From positions 62,001 through 126,000 of the forward strand of contig NZ_VLLF01000006.1 in NCBI RefSeq assembly GCF_007830545.1: 64,000 bases of DNA. Reading direction: 5' to 3'. Positions 54,682-63,023 of the stretch are shown one piece after another (the stretch's first letter is position 1; each line of letters begins with the position of its first letter). The notes under the pieces are model-generated. The model was not told the DNA's origin, did no database searches, and was given only the letters and a program-made list of their open reading frames with translations. This DNA is from Roseibium hamelinense (GTDB lineage: Bacteria; Pseudomonadota; Alphaproteobacteria; Rhizobiales; Stappiaceae). The position numbers and the translations under genes were made by a program.

Positions 54682-55698
54682 GTGAAAAAGCGGCCAACCA
54701 TCATAGATGTTGCGCAGGCGGCAGGGGTCTCCAAATCAACCGTTTCGCTCGTGTTACAGGAAAGCCCGCTCGTTAAGGCAGAGACCGTTGAACTGGTGCG
54801 CAAAACCATGGCCCAGCTCGGCTACGTCTACAATCGGGCGGCCGCCAATCTGCGCTCTGCAAATGCGGGGCTCATAGGACTCGTCATCAACGATCTGCGC
54901 AACCCGTTTTTCACCGAATTTGCCACCACCGCCCAGATGGCTTTTTCCGCAAAAGGTTACGCGACCGTGCTTGCGAATACGGATGAGGATACAAGCCTTC
55001 AGCTTCAGGTTGTTGGGTCGATGATCGAGCACGGCGTGTCCGGAATCCTGATTTCGCCGAGTTATGGAGATGAAAGACTCTGCTTCGATCTGCTTGCCCG
55101 CGCACAGGTTCCGACAATGCAGGTTTTGCGGCACGTTGACCGGCGATGCGACCTTTTCCCTCTTTTTGCGCCGGACAATCACCGCGGTGCCATTCTGGCG
55201 ACCGAACACCTGCTTGATGCAGGGGCAAAAAAGATTGCGTTTGTCGGCGGGCTTGAAGGCCGCTCTATTACAGATGAACGGCTGTCCGGCTATCTTGAAG
55301 CCATTCAAGAGGCAGGTCTTGAACCAATCCGGATGCTAGGCCGGTCTTCAAGAACGTTCGGCCGGGAAACGGCTATCGATTTGTCCGAAAACCATCCCGA
55401 CATCGATGGTGCTGTTTGCTTTAACGATCTTGTCGCGCTCGGCATGCTCTCGGGCTTCAATCAGATCGGCCGACAAGCCGGCCGGGACTTCAAGCTGATC
55501 GGTTTTGATGACATTGAAGAGTGCAGTGAAGTGTGGCCGAAGCTTTCTTCGGTTAGTTGCGACATCAAGGACTTTGCCGCTGAAGCGGCCGTCACCATGC
55601 TCGGCTGGCTTGAAACTGCGAAAAAGCCGGAGCCTGTACGGCGCGGTGGTGTGGAATTGGTTGCCCGAATGTCGAGTTTGGGAAATGTTTCCATATGA
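54682..55698 (+). CDS. LacI-family transcriptional regulator
   Basis: A 338-residue regulator with an N-terminal HTH TIIDVAQAAGVSKSTVSLVLQES and hinge LGYVYNRAAANLRSANAGLIG, then a ribose-binding-like effector domain (AGAKKIAFVGG, FNDLVALGMLSGF). Start GTG at 54682. It sits inside the oxidoreductase operon, 15 bp after DUF993, and overlaps the glycerate kinase gene by ATGA, so it is probably the operon's own regulator. Confidence 0.92.
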   Translation: MKKRPTIIDVAQAAGVSKSTVSLVLQESPLVKAETVELVRKTMAQLGYVYNRAAANLRSANAGLIGLVINDLRNPFFTEFATTAQMAFSAKGYATVLANTDEDTSLQLQVVGSMIEHGVSGILISPSYGDERLCFDLLARAQVPTMQVLRHVDRRCDLFPLFAPDNHRGAILATEHLLDAGAKKIAFVGGLEGRSITDERLSGYLEAIQEAGLEPIRMLGRSSRTFGRETAIDLSENHPDIDGAVCFNDLVALGMLSGFNQIGRQAGRDFKLIGFDDIEECSEVWPKLSSVSCDIKDFAAEAAVTMLGWLETAKKPEPVRRGGVELVARMSSLGNVSI

Positions 55699-56960
55699 GC
55701 TTGTCCCCACGCGAAACTCTGTTGCGCCTGTTCGACAAAGCGGTAGAGGTTGCAGACCCGACTAGGAGTCTTGCTGATTATCTGCCTGAAAAGCCTCGTG
55801 GCAGGTGTGTTGTCATTGGTGCGGGAAAGGCATCTGCACGCATGGCGGAAGCGGTGGAAGCCGTTTGGGGGCCATGCGAGGGGGTTGTCATTACCCGCTA
55901 CGGCTATGCCCGCCCTTGCCAGTATATCGAAATTGCGGAAGCAGCGCATCCCGTGCCGGATGCAGCCGGGCTGGAGCACACCCAACGGCTGCTCGCGCGG
56001 CTGGAAGGCCTGACTGAAGACGACTTCGTTCTCGCCCTGATCTCTGGTGGCGCTTCGGCGCTGTTAACAGCGCCGGCTGGCCAGATCACGTTGGCTGAAA
56101 AACAGGCTGTGAACGAAGCGCTTCTGGCCTCGGGCGCGCCGATCGGACAAATGAACATCGTCCGCAAGCATCTGAGCTGCGTTAAAGGTGGTCAGCTTGC
56201 GGCTGCGGCGTGGCCGGCGAAACTGCTGTGTTTGATGATCTCCGACGTTCCGGGCGACGATCCGGCGCTTATCGGATCCGGGCCAACCGTTGGCGATAAC
56301 AGCACTGGCGAGGATGCGCTATCGATCATTCGGCAGTGGTCAATTGATGTGCCAAGATCTGTTGCTCGCGTTCTGTCAAAAAAGACTGGCGTGCTGGGGA
56401 CAGACGATCCGAGGCTTTCAAACGTGACAAATACGGTTTTTGCTGCACCGTCCCAGTCCCTCGCTTCTGCTGCGGATCTCGGGATTGAACTCGGATTGCA
56501 GCCTGAAGTGCTTGGCGATGCCATTGAAGGAGAGGCGCGGGAGATCGCGGAGCAACATGCTCATCTGGCGATCTTGAGACAGAAAAACTTGAAAGCCAAT
56601 AACTCTCCTCTTCTCTTGCTGTCCGGCGGTGAGCTGACCGTGACGCGGCTCGGCAATGGTGTTGGCGGTCCGAACGCGGAATACGCGCTGGCTCTTGCCC
56701 TTGCGCTCAACGGGCAAGTGGGCATTCATGCGATCGCTTGCGATACGGACGGGGTCGATGGTGCAGCAGACGTCGCCGGCGCGGTCATTGACCCCTCGAC
56801 ACTGGCGCGTGCGCACCAAATTGGTTTGGATGCCACCGCATACCTTGCGCGGAACGATGCGCACAGCTTTTTCGAAAAACTCGGCGACCAGGTTGTTCCT
56901 GGTCCGACTCTGACGAACGTGAACGATTTCCGAGCCTTACTAATTTATCCGGAGACCTGA
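55695..56960 (+). CDS. Glycerate 2-kinase, MOFRL family
   Basis: A 421-residue kinase of the GckA/TtuD family: CVVIGAGKASARMAEAVE, LISGGASALL, MNIVRKHLSCVKGG, MISDVPGDDPALIGSGPTVGD and the C-terminal MOFRL part LLSGGELTVTRLGNGVGGPNAEYALALA with ACDTDGVDG. It phosphorylates D-glycerate to 2-phosphoglycerate and so links the operon to glycolysis. ATG overlaps the lacI-type stop. Confidence 0.93.
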   Translation: MSLSPRETLLRLFDKAVEVADPTRSLADYLPEKPRGRCVVIGAGKASARMAEAVEAVWGPCEGVVITRYGYARPCQYIEIAEAAHPVPDAAGLEHTQRLLARLEGLTEDDFVLALISGGASALLTAPAGQITLAEKQAVNEALLASGAPIGQMNIVRKHLSCVKGGQLAAAAWPAKLLCLMISDVPGDDPALIGSGPTVGDNSTGEDALSIIRQWSIDVPRSVARVLSKKTGVLGTDDPRLSNVTNTVFAAPSQSLASAADLGIELGLQPEVLGDAIEGEAREIAEQHAHLAILRQKNLKANNSPLLLLSGGELTVTRLGNGVGGPNAEYALALALALNGQVGIHAIACDTDGVDGAADVAGAVIDPSTLARAHQIGLDATAYLARNDAHSFFEKLGDQVVPGPTLTNVNDFRALLIYPET

Positions 56961-56961
56961 C

Positions 56962-57273
56962 GTGATCAAACACTGTGTATTCCTATCCCTGGCGGATCCG
57001 GCAGACTTATCGGTCTTGGATGAGCCCATGCAGCTTCTTGAAAGCCTGGGTCAGTCGGTTCCCGGCATGATCGGGTTCGTCCACGGCCCAAACAAAGACT
57101 TTGAGAATAAGACGCCCAACCATCAATACGGGTTTGTTTGCACATTCAATGATCGAGAGGCGCATCTGGCCTACGAGAAACACCCTGTTCACCAGAAAGC
57201 CGGCGGAATGCTGATTGCCGCGTGCGCTGGTGGATATGAAGGTATTTTGGTGGCTGATATTGAAGCCGAGTAA
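56962..57273 (+). CDS. Dabb-domain (stress-responsive alpha/beta barrel) protein
   Basis: A 103-residue ferredoxin-like-fold protein of the Dabb family: IKHCVFLSLADP at the start, GFVHGPNKDFENK, YGFVCTFNDREAHLAYEKHPVHQ. Members dimerise; some are enzymes, others stress proteins. Start GTG at 56962, one base after the kinase stop. Role in the operon unclear. Confidence 0.85.
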   Translation: MIKHCVFLSLADPADLSVLDEPMQLLESLGQSVPGMIGFVHGPNKDFENKTPNHQYGFVCTFNDREAHLAYEKHPVHQKAGGMLIAACAGGYEGILVADIEAE

Positions 57274-57877
57274 TACCGATTTGTGCTTCGATGCGTTGAT
57301 TTTTGATTGCGACGGCACACTCGTCCAGACAGGTGATATGCATTTCACAGCCCTCTCATCCGCCCTCTCACGCCAGGGCATCACGCTCGCGCGCGCCTGG
57401 TATGCGGCACGAGGCGGCTTGTCGCGCATGCAGCTGCTTGATGAGTTGGAGACTCAACACAACCGCAAACTGGACCGTGAGAAACTAATCTCCGAGAGCG
57501 TTGGGCATACAGTGAAACTTGCGGCCGGTTCTAAACCGAATGAACCGGTCGCTGAAATTGCCCGCGTTCTCCACAGCCGAGTGCCGATGGCCGTTGCGTC
57601 GAACGCCGAAGGCGAAATTGTAAATGCCGTCTTGGCGGTGCATGGCTTGGGAAAATATTTCGACACCGTTGTGACAATTTCCGACGTCACGCATCCCAAA
57701 CCTCATCCTGAAATTTTTACAGCCACCGTCACCCGGTTAAAAGCCGCCCATACGCGGACCCTCGTCCTGGAGGACAGTCAACAGGGCCTGGAAGCCGCCA
57801 ATGCGGCGGGTGTGTCTGTCCTTGATGTGCGCGACAGCAGCGCTTTAGGTGCCTTCAGAAGCTCTCTGGGGTTGTAA
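57260..57877 (+). CDS. HAD-superfamily phosphatase, beta-phosphoglucomutase-like
   Basis: A HAD hydrolase of about 205 residues with motif I ALIFDCDGTLVQTGDMH (nucleophile and acid Asp), motif II VASNAE, lysine motif THPKPHPEIF and motif IV VLEDSQQGLEAANAAG. The start is uncertain: TTG at 57260 has GGTGG six bases upstream; an ATG at 57236 and a TTG at 57281 are alternatives. It overlaps the Dabb gene slightly. It ends the plus-strand operon. Confidence 0.85.
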   Translation: MKPSNTDLCFDALIFDCDGTLVQTGDMHFTALSSALSRQGITLARAWYAARGGLSRMQLLDELETQHNRKLDREKLISESVGHTVKLAAGSKPNEPVAEIARVLHSRVPMAVASNAEGEIVNAVLAVHGLGKYFDTVVTISDVTHPKPHPEIFTATVTRLKAAHTRTLVLEDSQQGLEAANAAGVSVLDVRDSSALGAFRSSLGL

Positions 57878-57888
57878 AAACCAAGACC

Positions 57889-58290
57889 CTACATGCCAAT
57901 GACGAGGCGAGTCTTGTCAGGCCAAAAGGCGTAGCACTCGCCGAGTTCCGTGGCCATAGGGAGCGGCGTGTCATACACCCAGCCAACCTCTTCACCATGC
58001 GCCGCAACATAACGCGCATCGCCCTTGATTGGGCAGTGGGTCGATTTCTCAACTGGAGTGAAATCAAAGACAATGTCTTTGACCGGAATATAAATCACCG
58101 GATCGTACACTCCGTGGCCCACCTCGAGGACACGCTTCGCGGAATGACTGTCCGCCAAGAGACAGTCGCCGTGAAAAACGCGGACCCGCTGCTTCACGGG
58201 TTTGATCACCATGAGATGGTTGGGGTCATGCGGATTGCGCGCGGCGCTTTCAAAAGCTGGCGCGGATATGAGGTTTGCTTTGAGTGCCAT
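57889..58290 (-). CDS. DUF427 protein
   Basis: A 133-residue protein with RVRVFHGDCLLADSHSA, YDPVIYIPVKDI, HCPIKGDARY and AHGEEVGWVYDTPLP, the pattern of the DUF427 family, small beta-rich proteins of unknown function. ATG at 58290 follows AGGGACATC. A much longer open frame runs upstream to 58665 but overlaps the oxidoreductase gene and reads as its shadow. Confidence 0.85.
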   Translation of the reverse strand: MALKANLISAPAFESAARNPHDPNHLMVIKPVKQRVRVFHGDCLLADSHSAKRVLEVGHGVYDPVIYIPVKDIVFDFTPVEKSTHCPIKGDARYVAAHGEEVGWVYDTPLPMATELGECYAFWPDKTRLVIGM

Positions 58291-58342
58291 GATGTCCCTG
58301 CTGGTCTGATCACATGAACACTTGGGCACACGACAAAAGAGG

Positions 58343-59641
58343 TCAAACCCCGAAACGGTCCCGCAGGCGGTAAACAAGAACTGAAGGTGCGAGAAACCAT
58401 GGGTTTCCTGAGTACAAAGGTCTCGTCGGGAAGGATATGCGCTCCAACGGGGACAGTGCTTTGTCAAACCCAGCTGCCTTGCGTCCCATACGCATGCCGA
58501 GATAGCTCGCCATACCGACGCCTGACCCGCAATAACCCATGGCATGAAACAGCCCGTTGTCTTCGGCGCAGTGAGCCAGCGTATCGAATGTGTAGCCGAC
58601 GAAGCCCATCCACGAGTGGCTGACCCGGGTTTTCGCCAGTTCAGGAAACAGGTCGACCAGATCATGATGCAGCTTCACCGCACTCTTGCGCGGATCGGTC
58701 TCGCTCAAGGAGACCCTACCACCGAACAAGACGCGCTTCCGGTCGGGTGACAGGCGGTAATAGTATACCAGTCTGCGTGTGTCCGACCAAATCCGATTGG
58801 TGGGGAACGCCTTGGCGACTAAATCCTGATCGAGTTCCTCTGTTGCAATCACATAGGACCCGATTGGGATGATACGCCGCTGGTGGTGGCGAGAGAGAGG
58901 CCCGGAATAGCCATTGGTCGCCAAAATGACTTTGCCGGCCTTTACTTGCCCCGACCGGGTCGATAACCGGAAGCCGGTGCTGAGCCGTTCGATCGATACA
59001 ACCGGGCAATGGCTTTTGATAAGTGCGCCCGCACTCAACACGCATCGCAGCAGCGCCGGATGATACTTGCCGACATCTATGCTGCAGTGATGTGGAAACA
59101 CCATGCCGCCATGGTACGCATCGGTGCCAAGCTCATTGGCCATGTCTGCCCGTGGCACCATGAACGCATCGGTTTTCCAAACCTTATGGCCAGCCTCGCA
59201 GTCGCGGGCCAGCTTATCGTAAAGATGCGGCTTATGCGCACCGTGGAACCGGCCGACCTCTTCAAAGCCGCAATCAAGGCCTTCTGTCCGCATCAATTCA
59301 TGCATGTAGTCGAGCGATGCCTGGCCTTCCTGCAGGATGGCAATCGCAGTCTGGGGCCCGTATCGCCTTTCAAGTTCGGAATAGGTTGGCTTTACGCTGG
59401 TTGAGACTTGGCCGCCATTCCGAGTACTACAGCCCCATCCCAGAGCTTCTGCGTCTAAAACAAGGGTCGACAATCCCGCTCGGCTGGTCTGCAAGGCAGA
59501 GTTCAGACCGGTATAACCCGAGCCGATGACAACGACATCTGCTTCTGCTGGAAGGTCCGTCTGTTTGGCTTCCAAAGGGCTGTGCGCATCCCACCAATAA
59601 GGCGTAGCTTTGAAGTCTTCGGTGAACAAGCTTGCGTTCAT
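58343..59641 (-). CDS. FAD-dependent oxidoreductase, D-amino-acid-oxidase/PuuB-like
   Basis: A 432-residue flavoenzyme with the FAD fold DVVVIGSGYTGLNSALQTSRAG, ALGWGCSTRNGGQVS, HCSIDVGKYHPALLR and a C-terminal MGYCGSGVGMASYLGMRMG. It resembles gamma-glutamylputrescine oxidase and related amine oxidases. ATG at 59641 (MNASLFTEDFKATPYWWD) follows GGGGG. Next to a putrescine-type ABC importer, an amine substrate is plausible but not shown. It starts 10 bp after the GMC stop. Confidence 0.88.
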   Translation of the reverse strand: MNASLFTEDFKATPYWWDAHSPLEAKQTDLPAEADVVVIGSGYTGLNSALQTSRAGLSTLVLDAEALGWGCSTRNGGQVSTSVKPTYSELERRYGPQTAIAILQEGQASLDYMHELMRTEGLDCGFEEVGRFHGAHKPHLYDKLARDCEAGHKVWKTDAFMVPRADMANELGTDAYHGGMVFPHHCSIDVGKYHPALLRCVLSAGALIKSHCPVVSIERLSTGFRLSTRSGQVKAGKVILATNGYSGPLSRHHQRRIIPIGSYVIATEELDQDLVAKAFPTNRIWSDTRRLVYYYRLSPDRKRVLFGGRVSLSETDPRKSAVKLHHDLVDLFPELAKTRVSHSWMGFVGYTFDTLAHCAEDNGLFHAMGYCGSGVGMASYLGMRMGRKAAGFDKALSPLERISFPTRPLYSGNPWFLAPSVLVYRLRDRFGV

Positions 59642-59651
59642 CCTCGCCCCC

Positions 59652-61274
59652 TTACGCAGCCTTATGGTCCTCAAGAATAAGGTCAGCGCCTTTTTCACCT
59701 ACCATGATTGCCGGCGCATTTGTGTTGCCCGAAGTCACTGTCGGGAAAATTGATGCATCAACAACGCGAAGTCCGCGGACGCCATACACCCGTAACCGCG
59801 CATCGACCACATCCACGGTGTTGTCTGGTCCCATCCGGCATGTACTGACCGGGTGGAAAACAGTCGAACACCGGTTGCGGACATCCTCCAGCATGTCCTC
59901 ATCGGACTGAACCTTTGGACCTGGCGAGATTTCTGCGTCAATAACCGATCTTAGTGCCGGTGTGTCTGCCAGTTTGCGCATCAATTTGCACCCCTCGACC
60001 ATCTCAACGAGATCGTGGTTCGTGCTCAAAGAGTTGGGATGGATTTCGGGTGTGTCCGTGGGATGGGCTGTGCGGAGCGCTATGTGTCCCCGGCTGGAGG
60101 GCCGTGTTGGCTGGAAACCGAGCAGGAAGCCGGGAAACGGGTCAGGGTTCATCAACGGGCGCTGCCCTTTCGGCGCTTTTGTATAGCTGACCGGCGAGAA
60201 ATAGAGCTGCATGTTTGGTCGTTCGCGGTCAGGATTGGATCTCACAAAACCGCCGGCCTGATTGAGGCTCAGGGCCAGAGGGCCGCCGCGCGTCATGACA
60301 TAGCGTATGCCCTGAAGCAGCTTGCCCCACCAGGGATAGAGCTGGTTGTTCAGGGTAGGCACCTTTGAACGATAGAGGTAATCGAGGCCGAGGTGATCTT
60401 GCAGGTTTTGGCCGACACCTGGTCTATCAATCGCAACTTCGAGACCTTTTCCCTTCAGTTCTTCGGCTCGACCTATACCTGACAACATTAGGATTTGAGG
60501 GCTGTTTACAGCTCCCGCGCTTAAAATCACTTCCCGTCGTGCAGCAATGGTGTGGTCTACATTGTGTCGGCGATAGACAACCCCCGTCGCACGCTTACCG
60601 TCCAAGAGCACTTTCAACGTGTGAGCATACGTCTCTACTGTTACATTCGGCCGTCTCTTGGCTGATGACAGATACGCCCGTGCGGTGGACATGCGAAGCC
60701 CTGATTTCGCCGAGATTTGATAGCAACCGACCCCCTCTTGGTCCGCGCCGTTGAAATCATCATTGAGCCGGAAGCCCGCCTCCTTGCCAGCTTGAAGGAA
60801 TGTATCGCACAGAGGGTGCGCATTGCCGCCGATTGACGAGACATGAAGGGGCCCGCCGCTGCCGCGATAGTCGCATGTACCGCGGTCGTTATGTTCGCTT
60901 CGTTTGAAATAGGGAAGTACATCGGACCAGCCCCATCCCGGGTTTCCGAGTGCTTTCCAATCGTCAAAGTCGGCATGCTGCCCGCGGATATAAACCATGG
61001 CGTTGATGGAGCTGGAGCCGCCGAGCACTTTGCCGCGCGGCCAATAGCCCTTCCGGTTGTTGAGGCCGGGGTCAGCTTCCGTCTGGTACATCCAGTTTAT
61101 GCCGCGGTTGTAGAAGGCCTTACCGTAGCCGATGGGCATCCAGATCCAGAAGTTTAGATCCGACCCGCCGGCCTCAAGAAGGCAAACGGTGTACTTCCCG
61201 TTTTCCGAAAGCCGGTCTGCAAGCACACAACCAGCGGACCCGGCGCCAACAATCACAAAGTCAAATTCACGCAT
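59652..61274 (-). CDS. GMC-family FAD oxidoreductase, choline-dehydrogenase-like
   Basis: A 540-residue flavoenzyme: FDFVIVGAGSAGCVLADRLSE, YWPRGKVLGGSSSINAMVYIRG, LSAGAVNSPQILMLSGIG and the catalytic ending FHPVSTCRMGPDNTVDV and TVTSGNTNAPAIMVGEKGAD. All family motifs intact. It lies 6 bp after the PotC-like permease gene, so it is cotranscribed with the importer and probably oxidises the imported amino-alcohol or a derivative. Confidence 0.93.
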   Translation of the reverse strand: MREFDFVIVGAGSAGCVLADRLSENGKYTVCLLEAGGSDLNFWIWMPIGYGKAFYNRGINWMYQTEADPGLNNRKGYWPRGKVLGGSSSINAMVYIRGQHADFDDWKALGNPGWGWSDVLPYFKRSEHNDRGTCDYRGSGGPLHVSSIGGNAHPLCDTFLQAGKEAGFRLNDDFNGADQEGVGCYQISAKSGLRMSTARAYLSSAKRRPNVTVETYAHTLKVLLDGKRATGVVYRRHNVDHTIAARREVILSAGAVNSPQILMLSGIGRAEELKGKGLEVAIDRPGVGQNLQDHLGLDYLYRSKVPTLNNQLYPWWGKLLQGIRYVMTRGGPLALSLNQAGGFVRSNPDRERPNMQLYFSPVSYTKAPKGQRPLMNPDPFPGFLLGFQPTRPSSRGHIALRTAHPTDTPEIHPNSLSTNHDLVEMVEGCKLMRKLADTPALRSVIDAEISPGPKVQSDEDMLEDVRNRCSTVFHPVSTCRMGPDNTVDVVDARLRVYGVRGLRVVDASIFPTVTSGNTNAPAIMVGEKGADLILEDHKAA

Positions 61275-61280
61275 TTTGGA

Positions 61281-62141
61281 CTACTGCTTTGTCTTGTCGC
61301 GCTGAACGAGGATGGACACCAAGGCCAACAGACCGGAGCCGACCATCAAGAAGAATGAAACCGCGTTGAGCACCGGTGTGGAGCCGACTTTTGCCATCCG
61401 GTCATACATAGTGATCGTCAAAGGCGCTTCGGAACCAACGAGGAATAACGTCGTGTTGAAGTTCTCAAAGGAAACAAGAAATGCCACGATCCCGGCCGCG
61501 ATCATGGCGGGGCGCAGGAACGGCAGAGTAATGGTTCTGAGCACGCGGGCCCGGCTTGCCCCCAGATTGAGGGCCGCTTCTTCCATTGTCTCATCGAATT
61601 TTTTCAGGCGCGCGGTGATTACAAGCGACGTGATTGTGGTGATGAACGAAAACTGCCCCATGACAACAAGGAAGATGCCCGGGCGCAGAAACTCGAGGTC
61701 AAGTCCCCAGACATCTTCAGCGTAATTTGCCGTGTCGCTGGCCATGACCAGGATGGAGATGCCGAGAATAACGCCCGGGATCACAAGCGGAACGACCATC
61801 ATGATGTAGAAGAAATTCTTGGCCGGGAAGTTGCCGCGCACAAACAGGAATGCGTTGGTCGTTCCGACTAGGATCGACAGTGCGGCAACGATAACGGCGA
61901 TCACAAATGAATAATATAGTCCGCGCAGCAGCCGGTCATCGTGAAACATGCCCAGCTTTGGCTCGGTGTCGTTGAAGAACCAGTCCAGCGTAAATCCTTG
62001 CCATGGGAGGGCGGGAAAAAGGCTATCGTTGAAGGCGAATGCACCCGCAGCCACGAGCGGCGCGGCTAGAAAGATGAAAAACGCAGCAACATAGAGCCGG
62101 TAGCCGAGAATAAAGGCCGTGGTTTTGTTTTGAGATAGCAT
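61281..62141 (-). CDS. ABC transporter permease, PotC-like
   Basis: A 286-residue inner-membrane permease with six hydrophobic helices and an EAA loop EEAALNLGASRARVLRTITLPFLRP (about residue 195). Pairs with the PotB-like permease 12 bp upstream. Spermidine/putrescine-type systems also carry other cationic compounds. Confidence 0.92.
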   Translation of the reverse strand: MLSQNKTTAFILGYRLYVAAFFIFLAAPLVAAGAFAFNDSLFPALPWQGFTLDWFFNDTEPKLGMFHDDRLLRGLYYSFVIAVIVAALSILVGTTNAFLFVRGNFPAKNFFYIMMVVPLVIPGVILGISILVMASDTANYAEDVWGLDLEFLRPGIFLVVMGQFSFITTITSLVITARLKKFDETMEEAALNLGASRARVLRTITLPFLRPAMIAAGIVAFLVSFENFNTTLFLVGSEAPLTITMYDRMAKVGSTPVLNAVSFFLMVGSGLLALVSILVQRDKTKQ

Positions 62142-62153
62142 GACCCAGTCTCC

Positions 62154-63023
62154 TCAGCTCTTCGCAACGGTGTTGGCGAGGGTTTGTCCGCTGAGCTTGA
62201 GCCCGAGCCAGATAACGACCGAAGTGAACAGGAGGAGCAGAATGCCGAAGGCAGCCCCTGCTTCCCAGTTAAACCGGGTGATGAACTGATTGTAGATTTG
62301 CTCGGTGAACCAGCTTGAATTCTTGCCGCCAAGCAGGATCGGCGTCAAATAAGATCCCGCAGTCAGCATGAACGTGACGATGCAGCCTGAGACGATGCCC
62401 GGCATTGCATACGGAACGATGATCTTGCGCAGGACCGTGAAGCCATTGCCTCCAAGATTGTACCCCGCCTCTATCATCGAGTTGTCCATGCCGTCCAGGG
62501 TCGAAACCAGCGGGACAATCATGAACAACATGACCGTGTAGACCAAACCGACGATGACCGCAGCGTCATTGTAAAGGAATTCGATCGGTTGCCCGGCGAT
62601 TCCGCTCCACACCAGAAAACTTGAGATAATTCCGGTTTCACGAAGAAGAAGGATCCAGCCGAAGGCTCGGATAAGATCGCTCACCCATAGCGGGATGAGG
62701 CAGAGCAAAAACAGTGCACCACGCGTGCGGTTGCTGGCTAGCTTGGCGATGTAATAAGCGATCGGAAAACCGATGATCAACGCAAGAGCGGTCACCAGAA
62801 GTGACATGGAACCGGTGCGCAGCAGCGTATTCCAGTAGATTGGCTCGTTGATGAAGTCGAGGTAGTTGGCGAACCCGAATTCATAAACCCGCGGCGCGAC
62901 TTTCTCGCGCAAGGAAAGGGCCACCATCCCGATATGCGGCAGGATTATCAAGAGGATGATCCACAACGCGAATGGAGCAAACAGGAGGTAAAGTGTCAGA
63001 CGTTTAAAGTCTTTCTGGAGCAT
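62154..63023 (-). CDS. ABC transporter permease, PotB-like
   Basis: A 289-residue permease with six helices, including an EAGYNLGGNGFTVLRKIIVPYAMPG EAA loop at about residue 198. ATG at 63023 shares a base with the ATPase stop (TGATG) and has AGGAG upstream; nine further codons upstream are rejected. Confidence 0.92.
   Translation of the reverse strand: MLQKDFKRLTLYLLFAPFALWIILLIILPHIGMVALSLREKVAPRVYEFGFANYLDFINEPIYWNTLLRTGSMSLLVTALALIIGFPIAYYIAKLASNRTRGALFLLCLIPLWVSDLIRAFGWILLLRETGIISSFLVWSGIAGQPIEFLYNDAAVIVGLVYTVMLFMIVPLVSTLDGMDNSMIEAGYNLGGNGFTVLRKIIVPYAMPGIVSGCIVTFMLTAGSYLTPILLGGKNSSWFTEQIYNQFITRFNWEAGAAFGILLLLFTSVVIWLGLKLSGQTLANTVAKS

Noticed and set aside
57889..58665. A 258-codon version of the DUF427 gene.
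   Set aside because: DUF427 homology starts at the ATG at 58290 with a good ribosome site; the rest is antisense-like or out of frame within the neighbouring oxidoreductase gene.
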